DNA from: Haloferula rosea
Lineage (GTDB): Bacteria; Verrucomicrobiota; Verrucomicrobiia; Verrucomicrobiales; Akkermansiaceae
Assembly: GCF_016595525.1 (NCBI RefSeq)
Contig: NZ_JAENII010000008.1
Location: 62,001-126,000, forward strand
Length of the DNA stretch: 64,000 nucleotides
Direction of reading: 5' to 3'
In this document: positions 9,925 through 21,400 of the stretch, one piece after another
How positions within the stretch are numbered: position 1 is the stretch's first letter
Layout of the letters: each line of letters starts with the position of its first letter
Program-made: the position numbers and the translations under genes
The notes under the pieces: model-generated
The model's input: the letters and a program-made list of their open reading frames with translations, nothing else
What the model was told of the DNA's origin: nothing
Databases searched by the model: none

Positions 9925-12678
9925 ATGAACGAGAACAAACCCTCTGACGACTCCTGCGGCTGCCAACCCGGCGCCTGTTCTCCCGCCCCCTTTTCCCGCC
10001 GCGGTTTCATCAAGGCGGGCTCGTTCGCCTCGGCCGCAATGATGAGCGGCGGCCTGCGGGTGATGGCCGGACCTTTCACTCAGGCGGACTTCGAAAAGAT
10101 CGTCCCTTCGGACAAGAAGCTGAGCAAGGAATGGATCGCCAGCCTCTATGACCGGGGCAAGCCCATGACGGCCACCAAGCCGGATCTGAAATACATCGGC
10201 ATGCCGATCAACGGCATCTCCACCGGTCAGGTTTACCTCGGTGGCGACGGACGCCTGTGGTGCTGGAATCTCGATGGCGAGCCGGACATGAAGTGGGAAG
10301 ACATCGGGAAAGGCCACAAATACATGAAGCCGGAGACGGCCCACAGTCCGATGGACCAGGGATTCGCCCTGAAGGTTGGTTCCGGAGATGCCAAGCGTGC
10401 CTTCACGCTCGATGCCGATGGCTTTGGCGACATCCGCTTCACCAACCAGTATCCGATGGGCAAGGTCGAGTACGCCGACGCCGATTGTCCGGTGAAGGTC
10501 CAGCTGGATGCCTACACGCCTTTCATCCCCCTGAACCGTGACGACTCCAGCTATCCGGTGATCGTCATGCGCTACACGATCCAGAATCCCTCCGATCAGG
10601 AACAGGAAGTCGCCATCGCGGGATGGATCGAAAACTTTTCCAACCATCGAAGCGGAAAAGAGAACGGCAAAGGAGCGCGCCTGAGCCAGTATCGCGAACT
10701 CGATGGTCTATCTATCGTCGAATGCTGGGCGAAACCCGCCGCAGGTGCCAAAGCCGCCGACGGCGAAACACCGCTCGACCTCGCCAATGACTTCGGCGCG
10801 GTCGCCCTTGGCCTGTTAGGCGACACGAAACCAGACTTGGTGGACACGACACGCTCCCAGCCTGGAGCGACCGATCTCTTCACCGCCGATCCATCGGATA
10901 AAGCGTCCCGGGACGTGCAGGAGCGCCCCTTCAGCGACAAGGCCTTCGCATCCTTGGGTCGCAAAGTAAAGCTGGCTCCGGGCGAGAGCAAGACCATCGC
11001 CTTCACCCTTTCCTGGCGTTTCCCGAACGCACGCTATGTCGAGGGATTTGGACGCAAGGAATGGAGCCGCGACGTCAATTACTACTCCACCCTGTGGCCC
11101 AACGCGAGCGACGCGGCCAGCAGCGTCGCCAAACAGGAAGAGGAACTTCGGAACACGACCCAGGATTGGGTGGACTCCTGGTATGACTCCACACTGCCCC
11201 ACTGGTTCCTCGAACGTGCCTTCATTCCGATCGACTGCATGCAGACGCAACTGACCTTCCGCCTCGCCGAGCAGGACGGTCGCTACGGACTCGCCGAGGG
11301 CGTGAACTGCTGCGAGGGCAACTGCACCCACGTCTGGCACTACGCCCAGGGCTTGGCACGACTCTTCCCGGTGATCGAGCGCGAGTGCCGCGACAAGGTC
11401 GACTTCGGTCTCAGTTTCAAACCCGACACCGGCGCGATGAACTTCCGCTGCACGACGAAAACCTTCCGTGAGGCCATCGATGGTCAGTGCGGGACGATTC
11501 TTCGTGTGCTTCGCGAAAGCCAGATGACCACCGACCTAAAGTTCCTCGAAGGCATCTGGGAGCGCACCAAGCAGTCGATGGACTACGTCATCGAGAAATG
11601 GGACAAGGACGAAGACGGCATGCTTTCCGGTGGCCAGCACAACACTCTCGACAAGGCCTGGTATGGCCAGATCCACTGGCTGATCAACCTCTACCACGCC
11701 TCCCTCAAGGCCTCGGCCGTGATGGCCCGGCAGATGAAGCAGCCGAAGGTCGCGGAGCGCTACGAGGGCATCGTTGCCAAAGGTGGGAAGTCCATGGTCG
11801 AACTGCTGTGGAACGAGGACTACGGCCACTTTATCCACATCCCCGAGAAGAAGCCGGAGGAAACGATCGGCTCAACGACGGGCTGCCACATCGACCAGGT
11901 GCTCGGCGAATTCTGGCTACGGAACCTCGGCCTCGATCCAGTCTTACCGCAGGACAAGATTCGCAAGTCGCTTCAGTCGCTCTGGAAATACAACTTCTCT
12001 CCGAACATCGGTGACTTCCGCAAGCTCGAGAAGAAAGGACGCTGGTTCGCCGCGGAAGGCGACGCGGGTTTGATCATGTGCACCTTCCCTCACGGCAAGG
12101 AGAACGCGCAGAAGACGAACTTCCACCGCTACTTCAACGAGTGCATGTCCGGCTTCGAATGGCAGGTCTCGGCACTGATGATCTGGGAGGGCATGCTCGA
12201 GGAAGGCCTCGCGGTCGGCAAGGCGATCAACGACCGCTATCAACCCGCCAAGCGCAACCCCTACAACGAAGTCGAGTGCGGCGACCACTACTCACGCGCA
12301 CTGGCAAGCTACAGCGCCTTCATGGCGATCTGCGGCTATCGCTACGATGGCCAAGCGGCCAAACTCGGTTTCGGGCCGCGCATGAACCAAGACGATTTCC
12401 GCGCCGCCTTCACCACCGCCGAAGGCTGGGGCCGCTTCACACAGAAAGTGGCCTCCGGCAAACAATCCGCCGGCATCGAACTGCGCTACGGCAAGCTGGA
12501 GCTGAAGGAACTCGCACTCGATCAGGTTGCTGGAACATCGGCGACGATCGCCAAGGTGGAAATCGATGGGAAACTCGTCGATGCCACCTTCAGCACCGAA
12601 GCAGGTCGCTACGTGATGACCTTCAGCGACGGCATCACCATCCAACAAGGCCAGCGCTTGCGCGTCTCACTCGTCTGA
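9925..12678 (+). CDS. GH116-like (GBA2/DUF608 type) glycosidase with Tat signal
   Basis: A 917-residue protein resembling bacterial GH116 enzymes (beta-glucosidase, beta-xylosidase and related). The start gives a Cys-rich leader (SCGCQPGACS) followed by the twin-arginine motif SRRGFIKAG and a short hydrophobic stretch, so it is probably exported folded by Tat, unlike the Sec-exported neighbours. The N-terminal beta-sandwich begins with KYIGMPINGISTGQVYLGG; the (alpha/alpha)6 catalytic part carries EGVNCCEGNCTHVWHYAQGLARLFP near residue 455 and GGQHNTLDKAWYGQIHW near 570. I could not confirm the catalytic Glu/Asp pair by eye. It sits between two GH95 genes in one block, which suggests a joint substrate. 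Confidence 0.85.
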   Translation: MNENKPSDDSCGCQPGACSPAPFSRRGFIKAGSFASAAMMSGGLRVMAGPFTQADFEKIVPSDKKLSKEWIASLYDRGKPMTATKPDLKYIGMPINGISTGQVYLGGDGRLWCWNLDGEPDMKWEDIGKGHKYMKPETAHSPMDQGFALKVGSGDAKRAFTLDADGFGDIRFTNQYPMGKVEYADADCPVKVQLDAYTPFIPLNRDDSSYPVIVMRYTIQNPSDQEQEVAIAGWIENFSNHRSGKENGKGARLSQYRELDGLSIVECWAKPAAGAKAADGETPLDLANDFGAVALGLLGDTKPDLVDTTRSQPGATDLFTADPSDKASRDVQERPFSDKAFASLGRKVKLAPGESKTIAFTLSWRFPNARYVEGFGRKEWSRDVNYYSTLWPNASDAASSVAKQEEELRNTTQDWVDSWYDSTLPHWFLERAFIPIDCMQTQLTFRLAEQDGRYGLAEGVNCCEGNCTHVWHYAQGLARLFPVIERECRDKVDFGLSFKPDTGAMNFRCTTKTFREAIDGQCGTILRVLRESQMTTDLKFLEGIWERTKQSMDYVIEKWDKDEDGMLSGGQHNTLDKAWYGQIHWLINLYHASLKASAVMARQMKQPKVAERYEGIVAKGGKSMVELLWNEDYGHFIHIPEKKPEETIGSTTGCHIDQVLGEFWLRNLGLDPVLPQDKIRKSLQSLWKYNFSPNIGDFRKLEKKGRWFAAEGDAGLIMCTFPHGKENAQKTNFHRYFNECMSGFEWQVSALMIWEGMLEEGLAVGKAINDRYQPAKRNPYNEVECGDHYSRALASYSAFMAICGYRYDGQAAKLGFGPRMNQDDFRAAFTTAEGWGRFTQKVASGKQSAGIELRYGKLELKELALDQVAGTSATIAKVEIDGKLVDATFSTEAGRYVMTFSDGITIQQGQRLRVSLV

Positions 12679-12708
12679 TCATCTCCTGTTTCTCACCATC
12701 ATCGATTC

Positions 12709-15087
12709 ATGTCCCGGAAGGCCCTCTGCTCCATCCTCCTGACCCTGCTCGCCGCCCAGGTGGCCTCCGCCTGGCCGGAGCAACCCCCCGAGCCGAACAA
12801 CCCGAAGGTCGACTTCGAATACTCGGACCCGGCCGCAGCGCCATCGGAACCGCTCACCCTTTGGTTTCGCAAGCCCGCGGCCCTGTGGGAACAAGAAGCT
12901 CTCCCCGTCGGCAACGGCCGGCTTGCGGCAATGGTCTTCGGCGGCATCAACCACGAGCGCATCCAGTTCAACGAGGAAACTCTCTGGGACGGCGTGCCGA
13001 TCGACTACACGAACCCGGAAGCTCTGGAGGCCCTGCCCGAAGTCCGGCGACTGCTGTTCGAAGGCAAGAACAACGAGGCCAAGGGTCTGGCGAAGCGCAA
13101 GATGATGGGCGATCCGTACAAGATCAAATCCTACCAGACCTTCGGTGATCTCTTCCTCGACTTTCCCGATACCGACAAGGTCTCCGGCTACCGTCGCGAC
13201 CTCGACCTCACCACCGCCATCAGCCGCACCCAGTACACCATCGATGGCGTGCAATTTGTCCGCGAGGTCTTCGTCAGTGCGCCCGACCAGGTGATCGTGA
13301 TCCACCTGAAGGCCGACCGCCCGGGCCAGATCAGTTTCGACGCGGAATTCTCCCGCGAGAACGCCAAAATGGAATCCGCCGACGGAAACCGTCTGGTCCT
13401 GACCGGGAAACTCGGCATCGATTTCGAGGCCCAGCTCGTTCCGCGCGTCAAAGGCGGATCCGTTTCCTGCAACAACGGCAAACTCACCGTCAGCAAGGCC
13501 GACGAAGTCACCCTGCTGCTCAACGGCGCTACCAGCTACAACAACGCGAAGGATCTATCAGGCGACGCCCACGCCCGTTGCGAGAAACCGCTCCGTGCGC
13601 TCACCGGCAAGAAGACCTACGAGCAAATCCGTGCCGACCACATCGCCGACCATCAGTCCTTCTTCAACCGGGTGAAGCTCGACCTCGGCAGCACCAAGGC
13701 CACCGACAAACCCACCAACGAACGCCGCCGTTCCCTGAAAGGCGACTCCTTCGACCCGCAGCTTGAAGCCCTCTACTTTCAGTTCGGCCGCTACATGCTG
13801 ATCGGCAGTTCCCGCCCCGGCGGCCTGCCTGCCAACCTCCAGGGCAAGTGGTGCCAGTCCTACGACGCCCCCTGGAACAGCGACTATCATTTCAACATCA
13901 ACTTCCAGATGAACTACTGGCCCGCCCAGATCACCAATCTGGCCGATTGCCACCTGCCGATGTTCGACTACCTGGAAAGCCTCGTTCCTTCCGGAGAAAA
14001 GACGGCCAAGGTCCACTACGGAGCCGATGGCTGGGTGATTCACCACCTTTCCGACATCTACGGCATGACAGCTCCCGCAGACGGCGTGCACGGCGTCTGG
14101 CCCTTTGGCGCCGCGTGGACGGTGCGCGACATGATGGAGCACTATCGCTTCAATCGGGATGAAACTTTCCTCAAGGAACGCGCCTACCCGTTGATGAAGG
14201 GCGCCGCCGAGTTCATGCTCGATTTCCTCATCGAGGCACCGGAAGGCACTCCGCATGCCGGAAAGCTGGTGACCAATCCATCCCACTCGCCAGAGAACGA
14301 GTTCATCCTGCCCGACGGCACCAAGACCGAGTTCACCTACGCCGCGACGATGGACCTCCAGATCATCCATGACCTCTTCACCGGTCTGCTCGAAGCCAGC
14401 GATGCCATCGATCCGAGCGGCGGTCATGATGCCGAGTTCCGGAAAGAAGTCGAAACCGCCCTCGCCAATCTCGCGCCGCTCCAGATCAGCAAGAAGAGCG
14501 GCCGACTGATGGAGTGGATCGAAGACTACGAGGAAGTCGACGTCGACCATCGCCACACCTCTCACCTCTACGGCCTGCATCCCGGCAAGCAGATCACCAA
14601 GAACGCCACGCCCGAATTCTACGAAGCCGCCCGCAAGTCGCTCGAGACCCGCGGCGACCGCGGCACCGGCTGGAGCTACGCCTGGAAAGTCAACTTTTGG
14701 GCCCGCTTCCACGACGGTGACCGCGCCCGCAAGCTGCTCATGGACCTGCTTCGCGGCCGCACCATGGACAACCTCTTCTGCAACCACCCGCCCTTCCAGA
14801 TCGACGGCAACTTCGGCGCCTCCGCCGGCATCGCCGAGATGCTGCTGCAAAGCCACGACGACGAAGTCCACCTGCTTCCCGCACTGCCGAGCGTGTGGAA
14901 AGAAGGCTCCGTCCAAGGCCTCCGTGCCCGCGGCGGCTTCGAAGTCGATATCGCCTGGAAAGACGGCAAGCTGACCGAGACAAAGGTCCGCTCACTCCAT
15001 GGCCAGCCCCTCAAACTCCGCTACGGCCAGACCGCCGTCGAAAAGGAGCTAACAAAGGGCGAAAGCCTCACCTGGACCGGAAACTGA
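12709..15087 (+). CDS. GH95 alpha-L-fucosidase (second copy)
   Basis: A 792-residue secreted GH95 enzyme, closely related to the copy at 7542 through its whole length, including the unusual GKWCQ segment before the active site where the third copy has GIWND. The signal peptide is [21 protein letters not shown]. Expected catalytic residues are present: N396 and N398 in [10 protein letters not shown], Glu529 in SHSPEN and Asp699 in FQIDGNFGA. The 3' part is nearly the same at DNA level as in the other two copies. It starts 30 bases after the GH116 gene and its stop is only 3 bases before the esterase start. Duplicated fucosidases in one operon usually differ in linkage or aglycone preference, which is an inference here. 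Confidence 0.95.
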   Translation: MSRKALCSILLTLLAAQVASAWPEQPPEPNNPKVDFEYSDPAAAPSEPLTLWFRKPAALWEQEALPVGNGRLAAMVFGGINHERIQFNEETLWDGVPIDYTNPEALEALPEVRRLLFEGKNNEAKGLAKRKMMGDPYKIKSYQTFGDLFLDFPDTDKVSGYRRDLDLTTAISRTQYTIDGVQFVREVFVSAPDQVIVIHLKADRPGQISFDAEFSRENAKMESADGNRLVLTGKLGIDFEAQLVPRVKGGSVSCNNGKLTVSKADEVTLLLNGATSYNNAKDLSGDAHARCEKPLRALTGKKTYEQIRADHIADHQSFFNRVKLDLGSTKATDKPTNERRRSLKGDSFDPQLEALYFQFGRYMLIGSSRPGGLPANLQGKWCQSYDAPWNSDYHFNINFQMNYWPAQITNLADCHLPMFDYLESLVPSGEKTAKVHYGADGWVIHHLSDIYGMTAPADGVHGVWPFGAAWTVRDMMEHYRFNRDETFLKERAYPLMKGAAEFMLDFLIEAPEGTPHAGKLVTNPSHSPENEFILPDGTKTEFTYAATMDLQIIHDLFTGLLEASDAIDPSGGHDAEFRKEVETALANLAPLQISKKSGRLMEWIEDYEEVDVDHRHTSHLYGLHPGKQITKNATPEFYEAARKSLETRGDRGTGWSYAWKVNFWARFHDGDRARKLLMDLLRGRTMDNLFCNHPPFQIDGNFGASAGIAEMLLQSHDDEVHLLPALPSVWKEGSVQGLRARGGFEVDIAWKDGKLTETKVRSLHGQPLKLRYGQTAVEKELTKGESLTWTGN

Positions 15088-15090
15088 GCC

Positions 15091-16020
15091 ATGAAATCAC
15101 TACTTCTTTCCACCGCTCTCCTCGCTGGAGCGCTCTCATTGTCCGCCGCCGAGTACGACGCCTCCGTCCCCCAGTCGACCCACTCGGAAGTCTCTTACGG
15201 ACCGCACAAGCGCAACGTCCTCGACTTCTGGAAAGCAGCATCCGACGAACCTACCCCACTGGTCTTCGTCATCCACGGCGGTGGCTGGGGAGGCAACAGT
15301 AAGGAGGCCATTCACAAATTCGTCGATACCAACAAGCTCCTCGACGCAGGGATTTCGGTGGTCGCGATCAACTATCGCTACCTCAAACAAGCCGGCGAAC
15401 TCAGTCCGCCGGTCAAGGCGCCGCTCTTCGACGCCGCCCGTGCCCTGCAATTCGTCCGCAGCAAGGCGGACGATTGGAACATCGACAAAGCACGCATCGG
15501 TGCGGTGGGAGGATCCGCCGGCGGCTGCAGTTCGCTGTGGCTGGCCTACCGCGATGATCTCGCCGAGCCGGACAGCGACGACCCCATCGCCCGCGAGTCG
15601 ACCCGGCTTCATTGCGTCGCCGGCATCCGCGTCCAGACCACCCTCGACCCGAAGCAGATGAAGGAGTGGATCCCGAACAGCCGCTATGGCGAGCGCGCCT
15701 TCGCCAAGAAGGATTTTCCCGAATTCTTGGCGGCGCGCGACGATCTGATGCCCGAGATCCAGCAATTTTCCCCCTACCATCTTCTCACCGCCGACGACCC
15801 GGCGACGTACCTATTCTACCAAACCCCACCGAATCCAGGCGGCAAAGAAAAGGACCCGACCCACTCGGCAAATTTCGGTGTGGGTTTGCTCAAGCGGTGC
15901 CAGGAACTCGGTGTCGACTGCGAGTTCGTCCACCCGGGACAGGAGGATGTCGTCCATCCCACCGCGACCGACTACCTGATCACCAAGCTCAAGGCACCGA
16001 TTGAAGAATCCAAGAAATAG
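15091..16020 (+). CDS. Secreted alpha/beta-hydrolase esterase (BD-FAE/acetyl-esterase-like)
   Basis: A 309-residue alpha/beta-hydrolase with a signal peptide ending near Ala20. The oxyanion segment HGGGWGG begins at His62 and the nucleophile elbow G-G-S-A-G places the catalytic Ser at residue 142. A C-terminal [15 protein letters not shown] segment probably supplies the His. Such esterases in glycan loci remove acetyl or feruloyl groups; deacetylation of an acetylated fucan is the simplest reading of the context but is not shown by sequence. The gene lies between two GH95 genes with gaps of 3 and 19 bases. Confidence 0.88.
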   Translation: MKSLLLSTALLAGALSLSAAEYDASVPQSTHSEVSYGPHKRNVLDFWKAASDEPTPLVFVIHGGGWGGNSKEAIHKFVDTNKLLDAGISVVAINYRYLKQAGELSPPVKAPLFDAARALQFVRSKADDWNIDKARIGAVGGSAGGCSSLWLAYRDDLAEPDSDDPIARESTRLHCVAGIRVQTTLDPKQMKEWIPNSRYGERAFAKKDFPEFLAARDDLMPEIQQFSPYHLLTADDPATYLFYQTPPNPGGKEKDPTHSANFGVGLLKRCQELGVDCEFVHPGQEDVVHPTATDYLITKLKAPIEESKK

Positions 16021-16039
16021 CCTCGCTCTCCAACAAGCT

Positions 16040-18382
16040 GTGAAAACCCTGCTCCTCTTCGCTTTTTCAGCCACCGTTCTCACGGCGGACGAAAGCAACT
16101 CCACCTTGTGGTATGACCAGCCCGCCGCGGAGTGGACCGACGCCGTCCCGATCGGCAACGGCCGACTTGGCGCGATGGTCTTCGGCGGGATCGAGAACGA
16201 ACGCCTGCAGCTCAACGAGGACACACTGTGGAGCGGCGGCCCCCATTGCTACGATAATCCCGAGGCCTATAAGCACCTCGCTGAGGTCCGCAAACTCCTG
16301 CGTGATGGCAAATACGCCGAAGCCGAGAAACTCGCCGGCAAAATGATGGGCGAGCCGATCCACCAGGCGGCCTATCAGCCATTCGGCGACCTGCAGCTGA
16401 AATTCCGGCATGAGGCCGAAACCAGCGACTACCGTCGCGAACTCGACCTCGCAACCGGAGTCAGTACCGTCACCTATCAAATCGACGAGACCAAGTTCAC
16501 CCGCCAGGTCTTCGCCTCCCACCCCGACCAAGCGATCGTCGTTCGTCTTGAATGCAGCCAGCCCGGTCGGATCAGCTTCGACCTGACCAACACCAGCCCA
16601 CACCCTTCCAAAACCCTTGCCAGCGAAGGCGGCACCCTCACCATGACCGGGCACGTTGCCCCCCGCACCGGCAAACGTGAGGGCGGCTCACGCGGTCTCA
16701 CCGCCGACTGGGACAAGCCGGGCACCCGTTTCGCCGCCACCACCCAAGTCCTCACCGAAGGCGGATCCATCAGCGCCCATGGCGACAGACTGACCGTCAC
16801 GAATGCCGACGCGGTGACGCTCTACTACGTTGCTGCGACGAGTTTCGAAAACTATCAGGACGTCACCGGTGATCCCGTGGCCAAGGTCGATCGCGATCTT
16901 TCCGCCATCGGCGACAAGGCTTTCGCTGACGTCCTCAAGGCCCACGTCGACGACCATGCCTCACTCTTCGAACGCGTCTCGATCGATCTCGGTGGCGCGC
17001 CTTCCAAGCTCCCCACCGACGCTAGATTCAAGCTCGCCCGCGAGGGCCAGCACGACCCCGGCCTTGCCGAACTTGTCTTTCAATACGGCCGCTACCTGAT
17101 GATCGCCGGCTCCCGCCCCGGTAGCCAGCCGCTCAACCTGCAGGGCATCTGGAACGACGACATGAGCCCGCCGTGGTCGAGCAAGTACACCATCAATATC
17201 AACATCGAGATGAACTACTGGGTCGCGGAGGTCGGCAACCTCAGCGAATGCCACGAACCGCTTTTACGGATGGCTGCCGAGCTGCAGGAGCCCGGCAGGA
17301 AAACCGCCGAGACCCACTATCGCGCCGAGGGCTGGATGACCCACCACAACACCGACCTGTGGCGCGGCACCGCCCCGGTCGATGGGCCGCAGTGGGGCAT
17401 GTGGCCGATGGGTGGAGCATGGCTTTGCCAGCACCTGTGGGAGCACTACCTCTACACCGGCAACCAAACCCATCTCAAGAAGAGCTACCCCATCCTCAAG
17501 GGTGCGGTGGAGTTCTTCCTCGATGTGCTGATCGAAAACGAGAACGGCTACCTCATCACCTCGCCTTCGCTTTCGCCCGAGCACAGCCATGGCGGGGGCA
17601 CCAAGGACGGACTGAGTATCGGCCGCGACGGCACTTCGCTCTGCGAAGGGCCCACCATGGACCTACAACTGCTCAACGACCTCTTCGCCAACACCATCGC
17701 CGCTTCCGAAAAACTCGGCGTTGACAAAACATTCCGCGCCAAAGTTGCCGAGACCCGCAAGCGACTCCAGCCGATGCAGATCGGTCGCCACGGTCAGCTA
17801 CAGGAATGGCTCGTCGACTGGGACAACCCCGAAGACCAGCACAGCCACGTCTCGCACCTCTACGGACTTTTCCCCAGCGCCCAGATCAACCGCTACGACA
17901 CCCCCGAGCTTTTCGAAGCGGCGACCACCTCCCTCGTCCATCGCGGTTTCTCTGGCGGCTGGTCCGGCGCCTGGCGGATTGCCCTCTGGGCCCGGGTCGG
18001 CGATGGCGACAAGGCGCTCAGATCGCTGAACGATCATGTGATGCCCCGCTTCGCCACCAACCTATTCAATGGCAGCGAAAAGTTCCAGATCGACGCCAAC
18101 TTCGGCGCCACCGCCGGCATCGCCGAGATGCTGCTCCAGAGCCACAACGGCGAGATCCACCTGCTTCCCGCCCTACCGAAAGCCTGGCCCAGCGGTTCGG
18201 TCAAAGGTCTCCGTGCCCGCGGCGGATTCGAAGTGGACATCGCATGGAAAGACGGTGAACTCACCGAAGCCAAAATCCACTCTCTCAATGGTAGCCCCCT
18301 CAAGCTCCGCCACAGGGGGCGAAGCGTCAGCAAGGTCCTGAAGCAAGGCGAGTCCCTCACTTGGAACGGGCTCCCGCAGTAG
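16040..18382 (+). CDS. GH95 alpha-L-fucosidase (third, divergent copy)
   Basis: A 780-residue GH95 enzyme. I chose a GTG start because it gives a clean signal peptide ([16 protein letters not shown]); a TTG start 13 codons earlier overlaps the esterase and adds a polar stretch. The expected catalytic residues are N386 and N388 in NINIEMNYW, Glu514 in SLSPEH and Asp685 in FQIDANFGA. The sequence is closer to the mainstream GH95 type ([27 protein letters not shown]) than the two upstream copies, so this copy may have a different specificity. It is the last gene of the plus-strand block; a convergent giant gene ends 77 bases downstream and I see no clear hairpin terminator between them. Confidence 0.94.
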   Translation: MKTLLLFAFSATVLTADESNSTLWYDQPAAEWTDAVPIGNGRLGAMVFGGIENERLQLNEDTLWSGGPHCYDNPEAYKHLAEVRKLLRDGKYAEAEKLAGKMMGEPIHQAAYQPFGDLQLKFRHEAETSDYRRELDLATGVSTVTYQIDETKFTRQVFASHPDQAIVVRLECSQPGRISFDLTNTSPHPSKTLASEGGTLTMTGHVAPRTGKREGGSRGLTADWDKPGTRFAATTQVLTEGGSISAHGDRLTVTNADAVTLYYVAATSFENYQDVTGDPVAKVDRDLSAIGDKAFADVLKAHVDDHASLFERVSIDLGGAPSKLPTDARFKLAREGQHDPGLAELVFQYGRYLMIAGSRPGSQPLNLQGIWNDDMSPPWSSKYTININIEMNYWVAEVGNLSECHEPLLRMAAELQEPGRKTAETHYRAEGWMTHHNTDLWRGTAPVDGPQWGMWPMGGAWLCQHLWEHYLYTGNQTHLKKSYPILKGAVEFFLDVLIENENGYLITSPSLSPEHSHGGGTKDGLSIGRDGTSLCEGPTMDLQLLNDLFANTIAASEKLGVDKTFRAKVAETRKRLQPMQIGRHGQLQEWLVDWDNPEDQHSHVSHLYGLFPSAQINRYDTPELFEAATTSLVHRGFSGGWSGAWRIALWARVGDGDKALRSLNDHVMPRFATNLFNGSEKFQIDANFGATAGIAEMLLQSHNGEIHLLPALPKAWPSGSVKGLRARGGFEVDIAWKDGELTEAKIHSLNGSPLKLRHRGRSVSKVLKQGESLTWNGLPQ

Positions 18383-18459
18383 GCGATCCGACAGTTCTTC
18401 AGATTCACTCCTGCTTGTGCGATTTGCCATCACACCGGAGCAATCTGGGCCGGGGCAGA

Positions 18460-21400
18460 CTAAGGGGAATCGATGTGAAGCCGGAGGAAGCACTTCTCTT
18501 GTCCGATACTGTCGAGGGGCTCCGCTGCCCGCCAGGTCACGAGCTCGGTGCCATCCCCCTGGTTGACCGCTTCCACCATGACCAGGTCAGTGTTCGACGA
18601 AGACCATGCATGGAGATCCTCGGAAATCTCCGGATAGAAAAGAATATCACCCGCATCCAGATTTCGCCGAACCGTAATCGCCAAGAAATCCTGGAACTCG
18701 CCGTTCACATAGAAGCTGGCGAAGTGGGGACTGACAGGGTCTCCGCTTGAAGGGTCATTCGGATCCGTCCCTGCCCCATACTCGAAGAGATCCGCGATCG
18801 TATCCCCATCCGAATCGACCTCAGGGTCTCCGCCAAGGCCCTGGCTCAAGAACCACTGATCCCAGGTGATCCCGTCCGGCCCGCCTGGGTTGCCGTGAAC
18901 ATCGGCGTGGGAACGCCAGTTGGCAGCGACGTTGTGGTCCGGGTTCGCCGATTCGATGTTGAGCACAAGGCTGTATCCCTCGCCATCCGCCTCGGTCGGC
19001 CACGGCAGTTGATCATCGTAGGTGAAGTCCTTGATGACGGAGTCAGTGGCATCCAGCAGGGTGACCCGCTCGCCGGAGTTATCGAGATTTCCGGTGTATT
19101 GACCCGCAATGATGGAGGGAGGCACACCCGGATAGCGTTCCGTGAAGGCGGCGAGGTTGTTAACGATCAACACGCGCTCGCCGGGACCAAGCTGGACGAC
19201 GTTGCTTCCGGTGAAGTCAAAGGTGATGCCATCGGTAAAACGGGTCCCGGTGAGTTCGATGGTGTTGGAGTCCGACAGATTGAGCAATTCGATGAATTCG
19301 TAGTCGTCCTTATCGGTGGAGCTGTCCGCCGCAGTTCCGCGCGGGTTGTAATGGAGTTCGGAAACAACCAGGTTCGCGGCGGAACCGGCAACACCGACTA
19401 TGAATTCGAAGTCATTGAGAGCGCTCCAGGTGGAGATCGAGCTGTCATAGACGCGGGCCCTGACGCGTCCACTCTGATTGAGCACGACCGTGCCATTGGA
19501 GACTCCCGCATTTGGGTTGATGGATCCGCCGACCAGCCGGGGATCGGAGCCATCGGTCGTGTAGTAAACCACACCTCCGGAGGCGTTCGGGTTGGTGATG
19601 CCCAGCCCGAACCCAGAGGGAACCGAGCCACCGTTCTGTGAATACACAGGAGCGTCGATGGAGGGGTAAAGCGGCTTTGCGCCATCATGATCGTAAGCCC
19701 GGAGTTGCGCAATCAAGGTGGCATTGCGCCCGATCCCCGCAGTTTGGCCACTGACTCCCGCATTGATGAAATCGAGGACCTTCTGGTGGGCATCAAGCCA
19801 GGTCGAGTAGGTAAAGCCCCCACCCCAGCGGGCGAGCTCCGCATTGATCGCTTCGGTGATCGTCTGGTAGCGGTCATCGACGCGCTCAAGGGCGGCCGCA
19901 TCGGCAAACGCGCCACCATTGAACAGATGCTTATGAACGCGATCAGCGAATGCCATGCGGTATTCCTCGTTCCACGCAAGATCCTCGTGAAGATACTGAG
20001 GATTGCTGCGTGAGAATTCCGATGGCGGTCTGTCGGTGTAAATATCGCCCCAAGGTCCGACGCGGCTATCGCTATCGTCGACCCGGGCACCGTTCCCCGC
20101 CCCCATGGAATGCTCACCGTCATGAACGAAAAAGCGGAAACCGTCGACCCCGTCGCGGTCTCGCATCCCAAACCAGTTGTTGGAAGCCCGGACAAAGGTC
20201 GAGACCGGCGCATCATAGTTGCCGGTGTAGAAGATCGCGATGAGGTAGTCGGCAAGGTTGTCGACCTCCAGCAGATCGGGGTTGTTCGCGAGGTCCGGGT
20301 GCGGGGAGATCCCATCGGAATCAAGCCCTTGCAGTGCGAAGTAGGCGCTGTTGTCAGAAGGATTGGACCGCAGAGCGCGCACCTTCGTCCAAAGGTCATA
20401 CCAGGCTCCATTCAGGTCACCATCGGTCGCTTCCGTCGTGTAGTTCGCTTCATTGGCTGCCGACTTGATGACATCATACCCATCTTCATCCCCACCGAGG
20501 TAGGTTTCTCCAAAGGCGGCTTCGGCGCGCTCCTGGCTCATGAAGAGCCCCCAGTAGACTCCGTTGATGTAAAGCTGATAGTAGCGGCTACGGGTGTAGG
20601 GCTGCCCCATGTCACGCTGGGCGTCACGGCCGTGCACCTCACGAAGGAAAGTGTTCTGGTTCGAGTTGTCCTTCGACCATGAGTAATTCTGAGCGGTGCG
20701 CAGATCGAGCCTTTCGAAGCGAGATGGGCCCTCGTCCTGAAACACCGGATACCGGAGATCACCTTCGTAGCTATTCCTGAAATACAGACGGAACGCATGC
20801 TTGGGGTTGCCATTGCTGCGGCTGGCCCCACCGCGGATTCGGACACCGCAGTCCTTCTGGAACTGCCCGACACCCTGACCGCTCTCGTTGAGGAGCTCGA
20901 CCGAACACCCACGCTCCCACCCGGCACCGCGTTTGGAGGCATTGGAGTAGATCCCTCTCGAGGCAGACGAAAAGTCCTCCTGCTCCATCACCAGCGAGAT
21001 GGTCGGAATGTCAACGAGGCCATCGACGATGTCCTGTTGGGTCACGCTGCCACCACCCATGCCGTATTCATAGACCTGCCCGTTCACCGGGTCACTTGGG
21101 AAGCCAAGGGACGCAGCGTGGGTCACATCCTGATTGAGAACATCGTTGGGAAAGATGTAGGTCTGGGTATCGACATTCGTGGGGGCGTATCCATCGAGGA
21201 ACGCTGCAGCGCGCACCACCGTGGTTTCGGAAACGGGGATCGGCGACGAATAGATCTCACCATGATTCCGCGTCGGCTCGGAGCCATCAAGCGTGTAACG
21301 GATCTCCGCACCCGGGTCATCCTTGGTAATGATGAGATCGAAGGGCGCGTAGAAAAGCCCCCGATCGACATCAAAGTGGGTATCACCAAGAAACCCCTGA

